This document shows positions 27,107 to 36,803 of a stretch of 64,000 bases of DNA, in pieces. Positions within the stretch are counted from its first letter, which is position 1. Every line of letters starts with the position of its first letter. The notes beneath the pieces were generated by a model that was not told the origin of the DNA, ran no database searches, and worked only from the letters and a program-made list of their open reading frames with translations. The translations under genes were made by a program, and so were the position numbers. Origin of the DNA: Verrucomicrobiota bacterium (GTDB lineage Bacteria; Verrucomicrobiota; Verrucomicrobiia; Palsa-1439); assembly GCA_003152315.1 (NCBI GenBank), contig PLZV01000030.1:124001-188000 (forward strand). The letters run 5' to 3'.

Positions 27107-27649
27107 TCAATGCCAGTCGAGATTCTTGCCGGTCAACGCCGGTGTGCGGCCAGCCGCCAATTCGGTGAGCACGAAGAAAATCGCGTCAGCCGACGGCGGG
27201 CAGCCGGGGAGATACACGTCCACCGGGACCACCTGGTCGAGTGCCCGCGCGTCCTGCATGACGGCGAGTTCAGGGTCGTTCGGAACGCGGCCTTCAGCGG
27301 TGCTTTCGGTTTCAATGTAGGCGCGCCGCAACGCTTCGCGGCAGGAGACCCCGTTGCGCAGCGTCGGCACGCCGCCGAACACCGCGCAATCGCCGAGGGC
27401 CACGAGCACTTTGCAGCGGGCGCGCATCTGCTTGGCGACGTGTTCTCCGGCGGAGTTATTGACGCAGCCTTCAAGGATGCCGACGTCTACGCCGCTTTCG
27501 GGCGGATGTTTTAAGTCGGTGATCGGCGTTGCGTGCAGCGAGACCTGCTCCAGGAGCGTGACGATCCGTTCGTCGATATCCAGCAACGACATGTGGCAAC
27601 CGGCACAGCCGGCGAGCCAATCGCTTGCGACAGTGGGCTTGTTCGGCAT
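27107..27649 (-). CDS. hoxY: [NiFe] hydrogenase small subunit, HoxY type
   Basis: 180 residues from ATG 27649. A longer open frame is a shadow of the upstream gene. Proximal [4Fe-4S] ligands appear as WLAGCAGCHMS, ILEGCVNN, ALGDCAVFGG and YLPGCPPSAD. It lacks the C-terminal extra clusters and the Tat signal of uptake enzymes, as usual for group 3. It passes electrons from the NiFe site to the diaphorase subunits. Confidence 0.94.
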   Translation of the reverse strand: MPNKPTVASDWLAGCAGCHMSLLDIDERIVTLLEQVSLHATPITDLKHPPESGVDVGILEGCVNNSAGEHVAKQMRARCKVLVALGDCAVFGGVPTLRNGVSCREALRRAYIETESTAEGRVPNDPELAVMQDARALDQVVPVDVYLPGCPPSADAIFFVLTELAAGRTPALTGKNLDWH

Positions 27650-27663
27650 CGTCAATCCTTTCG

Positions 27664-29502
27664 TTACTCCGGTCCCGCGAGGTGCACGAGCGCTTCGGGC
27701 GACAACGTCTGCCCCATTCGTTCCGCTAGTTTCACGAACGTCTGCCTGTGGTACGGCACCGATGCCGGCGCCTGCAACAACGGCACGACCGGCAACCGCC
27801 GGCCTTCGAGATTGACCACGTGGCCCCGTTGCTCGGCCCAAGTGGGCGAGGGCAGCACTACGTCCGCCGCATCGGTCCACACGGAACGGACGGCGGCGTG
27901 GACGACGGTGAACTCGCTTTGCGGCAACGGTTGGCCATCGCTCAGGTCATCGCCCAGCAATACGTACAACGCGTCGCCGCGCACCGGCCGCGGCTCGATG
28001 CCGAGCCGGGCCGCACCGACGGCGTTGGCGCCTTTGACCAACGGCAGGAACCGCGCTTGCGCCGGCAGGGTCCGCAGTGCCGCATAGACGCTGCTGCTGA
28101 GGCCGGAGCCGTAGAGCAACACCGGCCGCTGTGCGGATACGATGGCTTTCTCCAATTCGAACACGCCACTGACACGCAAATGGTAAGTGGTCTTCAACCG
28201 CTCGAACGGCGACGCGGCGCGGAACGAGATGTCTTCGAGTTCGAGTTGCAGTTCGGCCCAGTCATCGATGCCGGTGGTCTCGTCATTGACAATGATCAAC
28301 CGCGCCTCGTTGTCGAGCGCCCGCCGGACCAGATGACCGAGCACCTTTTGGTTTTGAAGCGGGTTGCCGCCGATGACCGCGATGCAGTCCGCATTGGCCA
28401 CGTCACGCAACGAGGCCATCAGGCCGAGGTCGAGCGGCGGGACTTCGCCCGACAACAACGCGATTTCACTGCTCTCCAGCACGTCGTGGAAAAAACACTC
28501 GAAGGCCGCCAGCGACTCAGACGTGAGCCGGGGCGATGCGACACCGGCGACAAGGTGCGCTTCGCTGAATCTCGTTCCGATCAACGCCAGCGCGTCGTCC
28601 CAACTCGTTTCCACAAGTTGGCCGTCGCGGCGGACCAGCGGCTGGAGGATTCTGGCCGGTTTCGGTTCGACAACTTCGAACCTGCCGGCCGAGCAGAGCA
28701 GCCCGCCGTTGGGAGCGTCCCAATCGCCTTCGACGCGCAGCAGATGATTGTCGCGCGTGATCGCGTGGATGCCGCAACCCACCGCGCAACCGACGCAAGT
28801 GGCGGGCGTGCGTTTGATCTGCGATTCGTGACCGAGATAAACGCTTTGGCGATCGTGCAACGCGCCGGTCGGGCAGACTTGCAGGCAGGTGCCGCACGAG
28901 ACGCAGCTAGATTCACCGAACGGCACGTCGTCGTCAGCGCTGATCATCGTCCGGGCACCGCGCTGGTTGAGGCCGAGCGTGTGGTTGGCGGCGATGTCCT
29001 CGCAGGCGCGAATACAACGACGGCACAGAATGCAGCGGCCATGGTCCATCACGAAAAATTCCCGCGAAGCATCGACCGGCCACTGTTTCTTGTAATTCGG
29101 CGCGTACGTCCAGCAATCGAGGCCGTGCTCGTAGCCGAGTTGCTGCAATTCGCAGTCGGTCGTCTCGCCGGTGCCGCTGGCAGGGCAGAACATGCAGTAA
29201 TGTGTCCGTTCCGAAAAGATCATCTGCAGCGACGCCTTCCGCGAGGCGATGATGGCGGGCGTATCGGTGCGCACGACCATTCCTTCGGCGACGGGGAACG
29301 TGCACGACGGCTGGAGCGAGCGTTGTTTTTCAATCTCGACAAGACAAATGCGGCAGGCGCCCTCCGGTTTGAGTTGCGGGTGATGGCAGAGCACCGGAAT
29401 GTGGATACCGGCTGCGGCCGCGGCTTCATAGACGGTCTGCCTGGCCCTGGCTTGCACGGGTCGGCCGTTAATTGTGATATTGATGGGAGCGGGCTCGTTC
29501 AT
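27664..29502 (-). CDS. Hydrogenase diaphorase subunit, NuoG-like (HoxU plus partial molybdopterin-type domain)
   Basis: 612 residues from ATG 29502. Order: [2Fe-2S] ferredoxin domain (VLCHHPQLKPEGACRICLVE), His/Cys cluster (THYCMFCPASG), two [4Fe-4S] sites (CILCRRCIRACE, CVSCGTCLQVCP), then CVGCAVGCG opening a NuoG-like molybdopterin-family domain that ends near residue 612, shorter than full NuoG. It carries electrons between HoxY and the flavin subunit. Its start overlaps the preceding gene by four bases. Confidence 0.88.
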   Translation of the reverse strand: MNEPAPINITINGRPVQARARQTVYEAAAAAGIHIPVLCHHPQLKPEGACRICLVEIEKQRSLQPSCTFPVAEGMVVRTDTPAIIASRKASLQMIFSERTHYCMFCPASGTGETTDCELQQLGYEHGLDCWTYAPNYKKQWPVDASREFFVMDHGRCILCRRCIRACEDIAANHTLGLNQRGARTMISADDDVPFGESSCVSCGTCLQVCPTGALHDRQSVYLGHESQIKRTPATCVGCAVGCGIHAITRDNHLLRVEGDWDAPNGGLLCSAGRFEVVEPKPARILQPLVRRDGQLVETSWDDALALIGTRFSEAHLVAGVASPRLTSESLAAFECFFHDVLESSEIALLSGEVPPLDLGLMASLRDVANADCIAVIGGNPLQNQKVLGHLVRRALDNEARLIIVNDETTGIDDWAELQLELEDISFRAASPFERLKTTYHLRVSGVFELEKAIVSAQRPVLLYGSGLSSSVYAALRTLPAQARFLPLVKGANAVGAARLGIEPRPVRGDALYVLLGDDLSDGQPLPQSEFTVVHAAVRSVWTDAADVVLPSPTWAEQRGHVVNLEGRRLPVVPLLQAPASVPYHRQTFVKLAERMGQTLSPEALVHLAGPE

Positions 29503-32500
29503 GGTGTCTTTCCGCTGGCGGCAGTGACCGGTTCGGGGCGCGGCAGGCCCATCCTGTCGAGCCATTCGAGGTCGCAACGCAGGCAACGTTTCGCTTCCGT
29601 CCGCGCGACTTCCTCGCCCAGACCAAGTTCGACTTCCTTGAAGTTGCCCTCACGCTCGGCGACATCGAGCCGTGGCATTGTCGGGCGATGCGCGCTGGCG
29701 AAGTCGTCGAGATTATGCAACAGAGCGATGTCGTGCCGCGGCGTAACGAATCGTGGCTTCAACATCTGGCCCGTGCGGAGCCATTCATCCACAGCGACCG
29801 CGACGAGATTACCCTGTGCAATCGCCTGGACAATCGTCGCCGGCCCGGTCACCGCGTCGCCCGCGGCAAAAACACCCGGTCGACTGGTGCCGAACGCTTC
29901 ATTGACGACGAAAGTACGGCTGCGCGTGATGGTGAGTTGGTCAGGTTTCATCCACGATAAATCCGGCGTCTGGCCGATAGACGGGATGAGGAAGTCGAGC
30001 GGCAATGTGAAACTTTCCGATTCCATTGCGACCGGCTTGCGGCGCGCGGTATCGTCGAACTCGGCGAGCCGTTGGCGCATGAGCCGCACACCGGTGACGG
30101 CGCCGTTGCCGAGAATCTCAACGGGGTTGACCAGCGTGTGAAACCGGATGCCTTCGTGGAGCGCGCCCTCGATTTCTTCGGGTAAGTGTGTCGCCGGCAT
30201 GTCATCGCCAGTGCGGCGGTACATGACGTGGACTTCGTGGGCGCCGAGCCGCAAGGCCACCCGGGCGGCATCGATTGCCACATCGCCGCCGCCGACCACG
30301 CCGACGCGTTTGCCGCGCAAGTCGGGGATGTTGACCGCGGAAACCCCGCCGAGAGCCCGCTGGCACGATTCGAGCGCGATTTCGCGGAGAAAATCGAGAC
30401 CGTTAATGACGCCGGTTTTGTCTTCGCCGGCGATGCCGAGCTGGCGGCTGCGCCACGCACCGATCGCTAGCACGACGGAGTGGAAACCTTGTTTGTCGAA
30501 CAGTTCGTCGAGCGTGAAATCCCTGCCCAGCGTCTGGTTGCAGCGGATCTCGACACCGGCGCGTTTGATGTTATCGATTTCGAGGAACAATGGCTGACGC
30601 GGGAGCCGGTATTCCGGGATCGCGCAACTCATCATGCCGCCGGGCACGGAGAGTTTTTCGAACACGCTGACACCGTAACCGAGTTGGGCCAGGCGCAGCG
30701 CGGCCGTGAGCCCCGCGGGGCCGGCACCGATGACAGCCGCTTTCTTGCCAGCCGCTGACTTGCGTTGCTCGGGCGTACCGAGAGGTTCAGGCGTCCACGG
30801 CGCTCCGAGTTCGTGCTCGGCCATGAACCGCTTGGTCATGCGGATGGCGATTGGTTCGTCGAGTTCGGCGCGGCGGCACTTGGTCTCGCAAAACGCCGGG
30901 CAGGCCCGCCCGCAGATGATTGCGAACGGATTGCGTTCACGATGAATGGCGAGGCCCTCCGCATACCGGCCCTGTGCGATGAGCGCGAGATACGCCGGCG
31001 TGTCCACACCGACGGGGCAGGTGTTGACGCACTTGGCTCGGACGAGCTTTTTGCACTGGCCGGACGGACAGAGATGTTCGTCGATGTGGGCCAGCATTTC
31101 CTGTTCGAAGAACCGCAAGACAGACATCACGGGGCCAGGCGTGCGCTGGCCGAGGCCGCAAAGCGACGAACTCATCATGTGGGCGGAGATATCGCGGATG
31201 GTCTGCAGATCTTCGCGCGTGCCCTGGCCCTCGGTGATGCGGGTCAACACTTCCAGCAGGCGCTGGCCGCCGATACGGCAGGGAACGCATTTGCCGCACG
31301 ATTCGGCGGCGGCGAAAGTGAGGAAGTATTTCGCCAGTTCGACCATGCAGGTATCGTCGTCCACCACGATCATGCCGCCACTGCCCATCACCGCGCCGGC
31401 TTCCTGAAGTGAATCGAAATCGACGGGCGTGTTCAGCGACGAAGCCGGCAGGCAACCGCCGAGCGGGCCGCCGGTTTGGACGGATTTGAACGACCGGCCA
31501 CCGGGGATGCCACCGCCGACGTCGAAAATGATATCGCCGAGCGGAATGCCCATTGGGACTTCAATGAGGCCGGTGTTGTTGACTTTGCCGGTGAGCGCGA
31601 AGACCGCCGTGCCGGGCGACTTGGGGCTACCGATGGTTTTGAACCACGCCGCGCCCCGAAGGATGATCCGCGGAGCCATCGCGTAGCTCTTTACATTATT
31701 GATATTGCTCGGCTTGCCCCAGAGACCGCTGACGGCGGGGAACGGCGGACGCGGACGCGGTTCGCCGCGGCGGCCCTCAATGGAGGCGATGAGGGCGGTT
31801 TCTTCGCCGCAAACAAATGCGCCGGCGCCACCCTTGAGGATAATGTCGAAGCCGAACTTGGTGCCGAGGATGTTCGTGCCAAGCAGTCCGAAGTCGGTGG
31901 CCTGAGCGATGGCTGCTTCGAGCCGGTCGATGGCGAGCGGGTATTCTTCGCGGCAGTAAATGATACCTTCGCGCGCGCCCATCGCGTAACCGGCCACGGC
32001 CATGCCTTCCAGAACGGCGTGTGGATCGCTTTCGAGGATTGACCGGTCCATGAACGCCCCCGGATCGCCTTCGTCGGCGTTGCAGATGACGTACTTGGTG
32101 TCGCCGGGCGATTTGCGGCACAGTTCCCATTTCGTGCCGGTCGAGAACCCCCCGCCCCCGCGGCCGCGCAAACCGGATTCTTTGATCTCGCGAATGACTT
32201 CCTCGGGCGACCACGTGGCGAGGGCGCGGGCGAGCGCGCGGTAACCGTCGCGGGCGATGTACTCTTCGATTTTTTCTGGGTCGATGATGCCGCAGTTGGA
32301 GAGCACGATACGGATTTGTTTGCCGGTAAACGGCAGGTCACGGAATTGCGGGACGTTTTGAATCGTCTGCGGCTCGTCGGCGGGCGGTTCGGCTTCGGCC
32401 ATGCGGCAGATGGCCCATTCCCGAACGGGCCGGCTGTTGACGATGTGTTCCTCGATCAAACGCGGCACCATGTCGGGCTGGATGTTGGCATAGAACACAT

Positions 32501-32762
32501 GCGAACCGCCGTTGAGCTGGATGTCCACGAGCGGTTCCTTGGCGCACATGCCGATGCACCCGACGCTCGCAACAGGCACTGTAAGTTTCCTGCGAACGAG
32601 TTCCTGTTGTATGGCCTGCATCGTCTCGCGCGCGCCGGCCGCAATGCCGCAGGTGCCGGCGCCGACAAAGATGGCGGCGCCAGCTCGGGCGCGGGCGGTC
32701 AGCGCCTGCTGGCATTGTTCCCGCAGTTGCGCCAGGTCCTGGATGGTATGGAGTTTGGCCAT
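29499..32762 (-). CDS. NuoF-GltD fusion: FMN diaphorase joined to a FAD/NAD(P) oxidoreductase
   Basis: 1087 residues from ATG 32762. Domain 1 (~1-95) is a thioredoxin-like [2Fe-2S] fold (GAGTCGIAAGARE and VGCIGMCAKEP). Domain 2 (~120-545) is NuoF/HoxF with FMN/NADH loop GRGGGGFSTGTKWE and [4Fe-4S] site SCGKCVPCRIG with SSSLCGLGQ. Domain 3 (~555-1050) is GltD/NfnB-like: Fe-S cysteines (CVNTCPVGVD, CGRACPAFCETKC), FAD loop AVIGAGPAGL and second nucleotide loop GVVGGGDVAIDAARVA. The fusion gives one polypeptide two pyridine-nucleotide sites, which suggests electron bifurcation or NADH/NADPH coupling. That is inference. Confidence 0.92.
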   Translation of the reverse strand: MAKLHTIQDLAQLREQCQQALTARARAGAAIFVGAGTCGIAAGARETMQAIQQELVRRKLTVPVASVGCIGMCAKEPLVDIQLNGGSHVFYANIQPDMVPRLIEEHIVNSRPVREWAICRMAEAEPPADEPQTIQNVPQFRDLPFTGKQIRIVLSNCGIIDPEKIEEYIARDGYRALARALATWSPEEVIREIKESGLRGRGGGGFSTGTKWELCRKSPGDTKYVICNADEGDPGAFMDRSILESDPHAVLEGMAVAGYAMGAREGIIYCREEYPLAIDRLEAAIAQATDFGLLGTNILGTKFGFDIILKGGAGAFVCGEETALIASIEGRRGEPRPRPPFPAVSGLWGKPSNINNVKSYAMAPRIILRGAAWFKTIGSPKSPGTAVFALTGKVNNTGLIEVPMGIPLGDIIFDVGGGIPGGRSFKSVQTGGPLGGCLPASSLNTPVDFDSLQEAGAVMGSGGMIVVDDDTCMVELAKYFLTFAAAESCGKCVPCRIGGQRLLEVLTRITEGQGTREDLQTIRDISAHMMSSSLCGLGQRTPGPVMSVLRFFEQEMLAHIDEHLCPSGQCKKLVRAKCVNTCPVGVDTPAYLALIAQGRYAEGLAIHRERNPFAIICGRACPAFCETKCRRAELDEPIAIRMTKRFMAEHELGAPWTPEPLGTPEQRKSAAGKKAAVIGAGPAGLTAALRLAQLGYGVSVFEKLSVPGGMMSCAIPEYRLPRQPLFLEIDNIKRAGVEIRCNQTLGRDFTLDELFDKQGFHSVVLAIGAWRSRQLGIAGEDKTGVINGLDFLREIALESCQRALGGVSAVNIPDLRGKRVGVVGGGDVAIDAARVALRLGAHEVHVMYRRTGDDMPATHLPEEIEGALHEGIRFHTLVNPVEILGNGAVTGVRLMRQRLAEFDDTARRKPVAMESESFTLPLDFLIPSIGQTPDLSWMKPDQLTITRSRTFVVNEAFGTSRPGVFAAGDAVTGPATIVQAIAQGNLVAVAVDEWLRTGQMLKPRFVTPRHDIALLHNLDDFASAHRPTMPRLDVAEREGNFKEVELGLGEEVARTEAKRCLRCDLEWLDRMGLPRPEPVTAASGKTP

Positions 32763-32775
32763 CGCGTCGTCCTTG

Positions 32776-33279
32776 TTAGTCGAGTGCCTTGACACGCTGA
32801 ATGAGCGTGTCGGAGTTGAGCCGTCCGTAAACCTTTTCATTCACCAGTGCGACCGGCGAGATGCCGCACGAACCGAGGCAATAGACAACTTCTAGCGTGA
32901 GTTTGTAGTCGGGCGAAGTTTCGCCGGCGGCGACGCCGGTGGCGTGCTGGAGCGCGTCGAGGTTTCTCCCCGAACCACGCACGTGGCAGGCGGTGCCGTC
33001 GCAGATGCGAACGAGGTTGCGCCCGCGTTGTTTCAGATGGAACTGCGCATAGAACGTCGCGACACCGTAGATGCGGTTCAGTGGGATGCGTGTTTGTTTC
33101 GAGATGAATGCAAGCGCCGGGCGCGGCAGGTAGCCGTAAAGGTCCTGAGTGCGCTGGAGGATCGGGATGAGGGCCCCTTTCTGGCCCTTAAACTGTTCCA
33201 GAATGCGGGTGAGGCGGCTGAAGTCAACCGGCGGCTCTTTGGTCGCGGTTGATTGGCCGTGCTGGATGCTGGTGGCCAT
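32776..33279 (-). CDS. NuoE/HoxE-like [2Fe-2S] subunit
   Basis: 167 residues. The thioredoxin-like [2Fe-2S] ligands are CDGTACHVRG and YCLGSCGISP. The N-terminal helical region (LIPILQRTQDLYGYLP) is typical of NuoE. It lies 13 bases before the NuoF-GltD gene and forms the flavin module with it. Confidence 0.94.
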   Translation of the reverse strand: MATSIQHGQSTATKEPPVDFSRLTRILEQFKGQKGALIPILQRTQDLYGYLPRPALAFISKQTRIPLNRIYGVATFYAQFHLKQRGRNLVRICDGTACHVRGSGRNLDALQHATGVAAGETSPDYKLTLEVVYCLGSCGISPVALVNEKVYGRLNSDTLIQRVKALD

Positions 33280-33306
33280 GGGCTTAGCTCCCTTCCTCCG
33301 TTGGCG

Positions 33307-33687
33307 TCACTTGCCTTCCCGGGGTCGTTTGACTTTTCCGACGGCAAGACCCTCGACAACCTTGTCGCGTGCCAAATGCTCCGCCACGATTCGGCGAGCG
33401 GTAGCCGGCGTGACTTTCGCGTACGTGACCTGCTCGCCGCTCTTGTCCTCGACGCGGAGTGTCGGCTCGGCGACAGAAAGTCCCATCTCGCCGCTGACCG
33501 CGACTTCCACGTATTCAATCCCCCGTTTGTCGAGTTCGTCGAGCATCGTTGTCATGACTTCACGCGCGCCCGCGGCGATGGCGCTGGTGCCCATGCTGAT
33601 CACCACGCGGTACTTCTTCTTCGTTCCACCCAATGCGAGATGCTGCTGGGCCATTTTTTTGAGTTTCTGGAGTTCCGCGATGTTCAT
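33307..33687 (-). CDS. HndB-like thioredoxin-fold subunit without cluster cysteines
   Basis: 126 residues from ATG 33687, chosen because GGAGA lies 6 bases upstream. The fold matches the (2Fe-2S) ferredoxin domain of HndB-type subunits: VVISMGTSAIAAGAREVM and VAVSGEMGLSVAEP. In relatives, and in the N-terminal domain of the neighbouring fusion protein, these places read GTCGIAAGARE and GCIGMCAKEP. All cluster cysteines are missing here, and the protein has none elsewhere. It is the first gene of the hydrogenase operon and is probably structural. Confidence 0.78.
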   Translation of the reverse strand: MNIAELQKLKKMAQQHLALGGTKKKYRVVISMGTSAIAAGAREVMTTMLDELDKRGIEYVEVAVSGEMGLSVAEPTLRVEDKSGEQVTYAKVTPATARRIVAEHLARDKVVEGLAVGKVKRPREGK

Positions 33688-34539
33688 GAATCGTCTCCTT
33701 TCTTGCAAATAGAGAGGGAATGTCTGGCAGGTCGAACAGCCACGGCATCGCCTGCAGGCCAGCTGGCAGACTTCAACGGTGAGTCATTCGTCCGGATCCG
33801 AACTGCCAACTGCATCAAGACAAAATCGGGGGGCGAGGAACTGCCGGGAGCCGGAAGACACGGGGAGCGTTGCGAGCAGTCGCAGCGCAATTCATTCAAA
33901 ATTTTCCTGAACCTCACGTTCGCTTACCCTTCGTGACCCAAGGCCGGATCCGCACAGGACAGGCGACACCTCTAAGACTTAGTGAATTTTTTCACAATCT
34001 CTGGCGCTTGTCTAGAATATTCCGAGAGCGAGCATGTGCAAATCTCGTCGTAAACGGTCATCCTGACACTCTTGACGTGACAGAGGTTGTCACAGGATTG
34101 GCAGCAGTTGAATCAAAGCAAGATGTCGGAACCAGCGTAGATAGACAGGATTCGACACGGCTTGAAGCCGAACGTCCCGAAAAGGAAATTGGTGGCCCTC
34201 GTGATTTCCAATTGGAACCAAATTGTCGAATTTCTCAAGCAAATCGCCACATTGCAGGCGGCGACCACCTAATGTGTCCCAGTTGGAACCGACGCGATGG
34301 TGCAAATTGCAGGCTCAGATGGAACGGCTAATGTGGTCTCCGTTTGGCGTCGGGCCGGTTGGTAACTGACTTGGGTGAAAGCGCGTCAGCAATCGTTGCC
34401 GCTACTCGGAATTCCTGCGGCGGCGAACCAAACCATTTTCGAATGAAACCATGCCGCCATTGTTATCATAGCTCAGCGCCCAAAACTAGATGATGCCCCC
34501 CCTCAGCCGCATACGAACCGACAACCACCTTCATAGAGC
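33688..34539. other. Intergenic region upstream of the hydrogenase operon
   Basis: About 850 bases. The ribosome site of the first hydrogenase gene is at the left end, and the rest should hold its promoter. I could not single one out. 34200-34330 has TTGGAACC and CTCAAGCAAATCGCCA blocks shared with the 25.3 kb repeat. No gene seen. Confidence 0.45.
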
Positions 34540-35547
34540 CTATTGGATCTGCGGCTTGATAACACGGGAACCGATTGCGGTCAGCGTGGCGCACAACTCC
34601 TGGTACATGGCCTCGTCATCATAGGTGCCGATGACGGCGCCGCCTGAGCCAGCAAATTTGGCGCTGGCACCGCACTGCCTGGCGACCTCAACCATCTGAA
34701 TCTGCCATTGAGCCAGATTGTAAATACTCTGTCGGGTGTTGAAGTTCTCGTCAATGAGTCGCGCGAGCCGCTTCGTATCATGCTGGAGTAGCACCTCGCG
34801 TCCCCCTGCGGCAAGCCCTGCAAAGTGCTTCATGGCGTCGACGACTTTCGCCTCCCCCCGGTCGAACCGTCCGCGGATGTCGTTGTGGAACACCTCGGTC
34901 GGCTCGCTGAGGCTGTTGTGGTAGGCAATGTACAGAGGTGGCAACAGACTCGGGGACATCGGGTCGTATTGATAGCATTTCAAACCTCCAACGAGATGCT
35001 CGTGAGCCCTGTCGAAATCCATGTAGATCAGTCCTTCGTAAACCTGTATCACGCGATCCTGGAGTCCGGCCCCGATGCCCAGCTCATCTTTTTCCACCGA
35101 CAAGACCAGCGTGGGCTGGGCTTCGAGCGGGATGTTGACATCGTAGAATTCCATGAGGCAGCGCAAGGTCGCAACAATCAGGGCACTGGAACCAGCCAGC
35201 CCCACCTGTCGCGGTATATTGGTTTGGTAGCGCACGGAGAAGTTGCGGTTTGGGAGCGTCAACTGATTCGCCTGGCAGTAGTCAACAAACCGTTTGATGG
35301 TGGCTTTGATCAAACGGATGCCACCGTAGTAGCCGTGTAGTTTTACGTCCTTTACCAGGTCGAGTATGGAACTAAACCGGGCTCGGTCGTCTTCCGTGAG
35401 CACAATGTCCACAGAGTCCCATTCATACACCACGACCTCCGCCCAAAAGTTGCGTACGATAATGGAGATGGTTTTGCCATGGTACCCGTCGGACGGATTC
35501 CCCAAAAGCCCGGCTCGGGCGTAGGCGCGTTTACGAATGATGATCAT
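34540..35547 (-). CDS. GHMP-family sugar kinase, possibly glucuronokinase
   Basis: 335 residues. ATP loop [16 protein letters not shown]-terminal [20 protein letters not shown] substrate strand, and C-terminal [13 protein letters not shown] glycine loop are the three GHMP motifs. The [10 protein letters not shown] start resembles plant-type glucuronokinases rather than galactokinases or mevalonate kinases. The gene overlaps the preceding uridylyltransferase gene by 17 bases, so the two steps (sugar-1-phosphate formation, then UDP-sugar formation) are probably coupled. The exact substrate is not proven. Confidence 0.8.
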   Translation of the reverse strand: MIIIRKRAYARAGLLGNPSDGYHGKTISIIVRNFWAEVVVYEWDSVDIVLTEDDRARFSSILDLVKDVKLHGYYGGIRLIKATIKRFVDYCQANQLTLPNRNFSVRYQTNIPRQVGLAGSSALIVATLRCLMEFYDVNIPLEAQPTLVLSVEKDELGIGAGLQDRVIQVYEGLIYMDFDRAHEHLVGGLKCYQYDPMSPSLLPPLYIAYHNSLSEPTEVFHNDIRGRFDRGEAKVVDAMKHFAGLAAGGREVLLQHDTKRLARLIDENFNTRQSIYNLAQWQIQMVEVARQCGASAKFAGSGGAVIGTYDDEAMYQELCATLTAIGSRVIKPQIQ

Positions 35548-36421
35548 TTAGCAATGTCTCCAAGTGCTTGCGCAAAGCCGGCCCCTGTTTCTTGTCGGCC
35601 AGGGCAAACTCCACGAAGGCCCGGAAATAAGACTGGAAGTTTCCAATATCATACCGCCGTTCGTCCCGGCTCAAGCGGATGCCATAGGCTTTGCCGCCTT
35701 CTTGAATCATAAGGCGTATGGCATCCGTGATCTGAATTTCACCACCTTTGCCGGGATGGACGCGTCGAACAGCTTCAAAAACGCTCGGCGCCAGGACGTA
35801 GCGGGCAGCGATGGCCAGATTGCTGGGAGCCTCTGACTGGGATGGTTTCTCGATGAGATCTTCGATCTCGAACAGTTCCCCGTCACTCTTGGGCTTGGCA
35901 ATACCGTATTGGTGCACCTCGTTGGCCGGAACTTCCTCGAAGGCGATCACCGCGACGGCACCCTTGTCCACGAAACAACGTTTCATCCGTTGGACGATAT
36001 CACTCTGGGCATGCAGACCGATGATGGAATCGCCCAAGGCCACGACAAAGGGCTGGTTGGCGACGAACGCTTCCGCACACAGGATCGCATGCCCTAATCC
36101 CAGCAGTTGGCGCTGCCGCGTGTAGAAATATTGGATGGCCGCACGCTCAAATTCCAACTCCGCCAACGACTCTTCCTTGCCGGTCTCCCGTAATACGCGA
36201 ACCAGCTCGTCATTCAGGTCAAAATGGTTTTCCAGGGAGGTTTTGCCGGGACCGGTGATGAACAACACGCGCTTCATCCCGACCTGGACCAGTTCGTCCA
36301 CCACGTACTGGACGACGGGCTTGCGCCCGACCGGCAACATTTCTTTCGGCTGTGACTTGGTCGCGGGCAGGAGCCGCGTGCCCAGCCCGGCCACGGGAAC
36401 GACTGCAATACTGATGTCCAT
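35531..36421 (-). CDS. galU: UTP-glucose-1-phosphate uridylyltransferase family (GalU-like)
   Basis: 296 residues with ribosome site AAAGGA before ATG 36421. The nucleotidyltransferase signature is [20 protein letters not shown] near the N-terminus, then [15 protein letters not shown] and later ALGDSIIG and EIQITDAI. Length and motifs fit GalU. Placed with a GHMP kinase, it may also accept glucuronic acid 1-phosphate or another sugar-1-phosphate, giving a UDP-sugar for polysaccharide synthesis. Confidence 0.92.
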   Translation of the reverse strand: MDISIAVVPVAGLGTRLLPATKSQPKEMLPVGRKPVVQYVVDELVQVGMKRVLFITGPGKTSLENHFDLNDELVRVLRETGKEESLAELEFERAAIQYFYTRQRQLLGLGHAILCAEAFVANQPFVVALGDSIIGLHAQSDIVQRMKRCFVDKGAVAVIAFEEVPANEVHQYGIAKPKSDGELFEIEDLIEKPSQSEAPSNLAIAARYVLAPSVFEAVRRVHPGKGGEIQITDAIRLMIQEGGKAYGIRLSRDERRYDIGNFQSYFRAFVEFALADKKQGPALRKHLETLLNDHHS

Positions 36422-36803
36422 TGGTTCCTTTCTTGCGATGTAGAAATCGGTGGGGTGATTATGCTCGTCCCCGCAGCCATTTTCGAGACTGTTTCAATAC
36501 GGTAAACGACCAAGCTATCGTAAATCCGCTGTCACCACATCACTCTTCCTGCTATGATGATTGTGGAGGTGCTGAACAATATTATCGTGACGCCGTTGGA
36601 CAAGTACCCAAGAGGTGCTCTGGATTATGATTTTAGATTCGAGAGAAAAGTATCCGAGCATGACAAACAAGTGGATCGATGGTTGCACGGCGTCACGGAA
36701 GGGAACTGACTCAACGATGTCTGAAAATCAGTCCCATTTCGCCTGAACGAATGTCTCCTCGGAGCACGCCGAACCTGCCTGAGATTTAGAATGTGTGGAT
36801 GAT
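36422..36803. other. Intergenic region
   Basis: Space between galU and the frameshifted secreted protein gene. Apart from one short possible ORF (36554-36709) I see nothing recognisable. Confidence 0.4.
36554..36709 (+). CDS. Possible small ORF or gene fragment
   Basis: 51 codons starting MMIVEVLNNIIVTPLDKYP and ending HGVTEGN. The composition is protein-like, but there is no clear ribosome site. It may be a relic of a longer gene. Low confidence. Confidence 0.2.
   Translation: MMIVEVLNNIIVTPLDKYPRGALDYDFRFERKVSEHDKQVDRWLHGVTEGN

Noticed and set aside
27748-30141. 797-codon open frame on the plus strand opposite the hydrogenase genes
   Set aside because: Antisense to well-supported hydrogenase subunits; composition is that of a shadow (Arg/Gly/Val-rich, no motifs).
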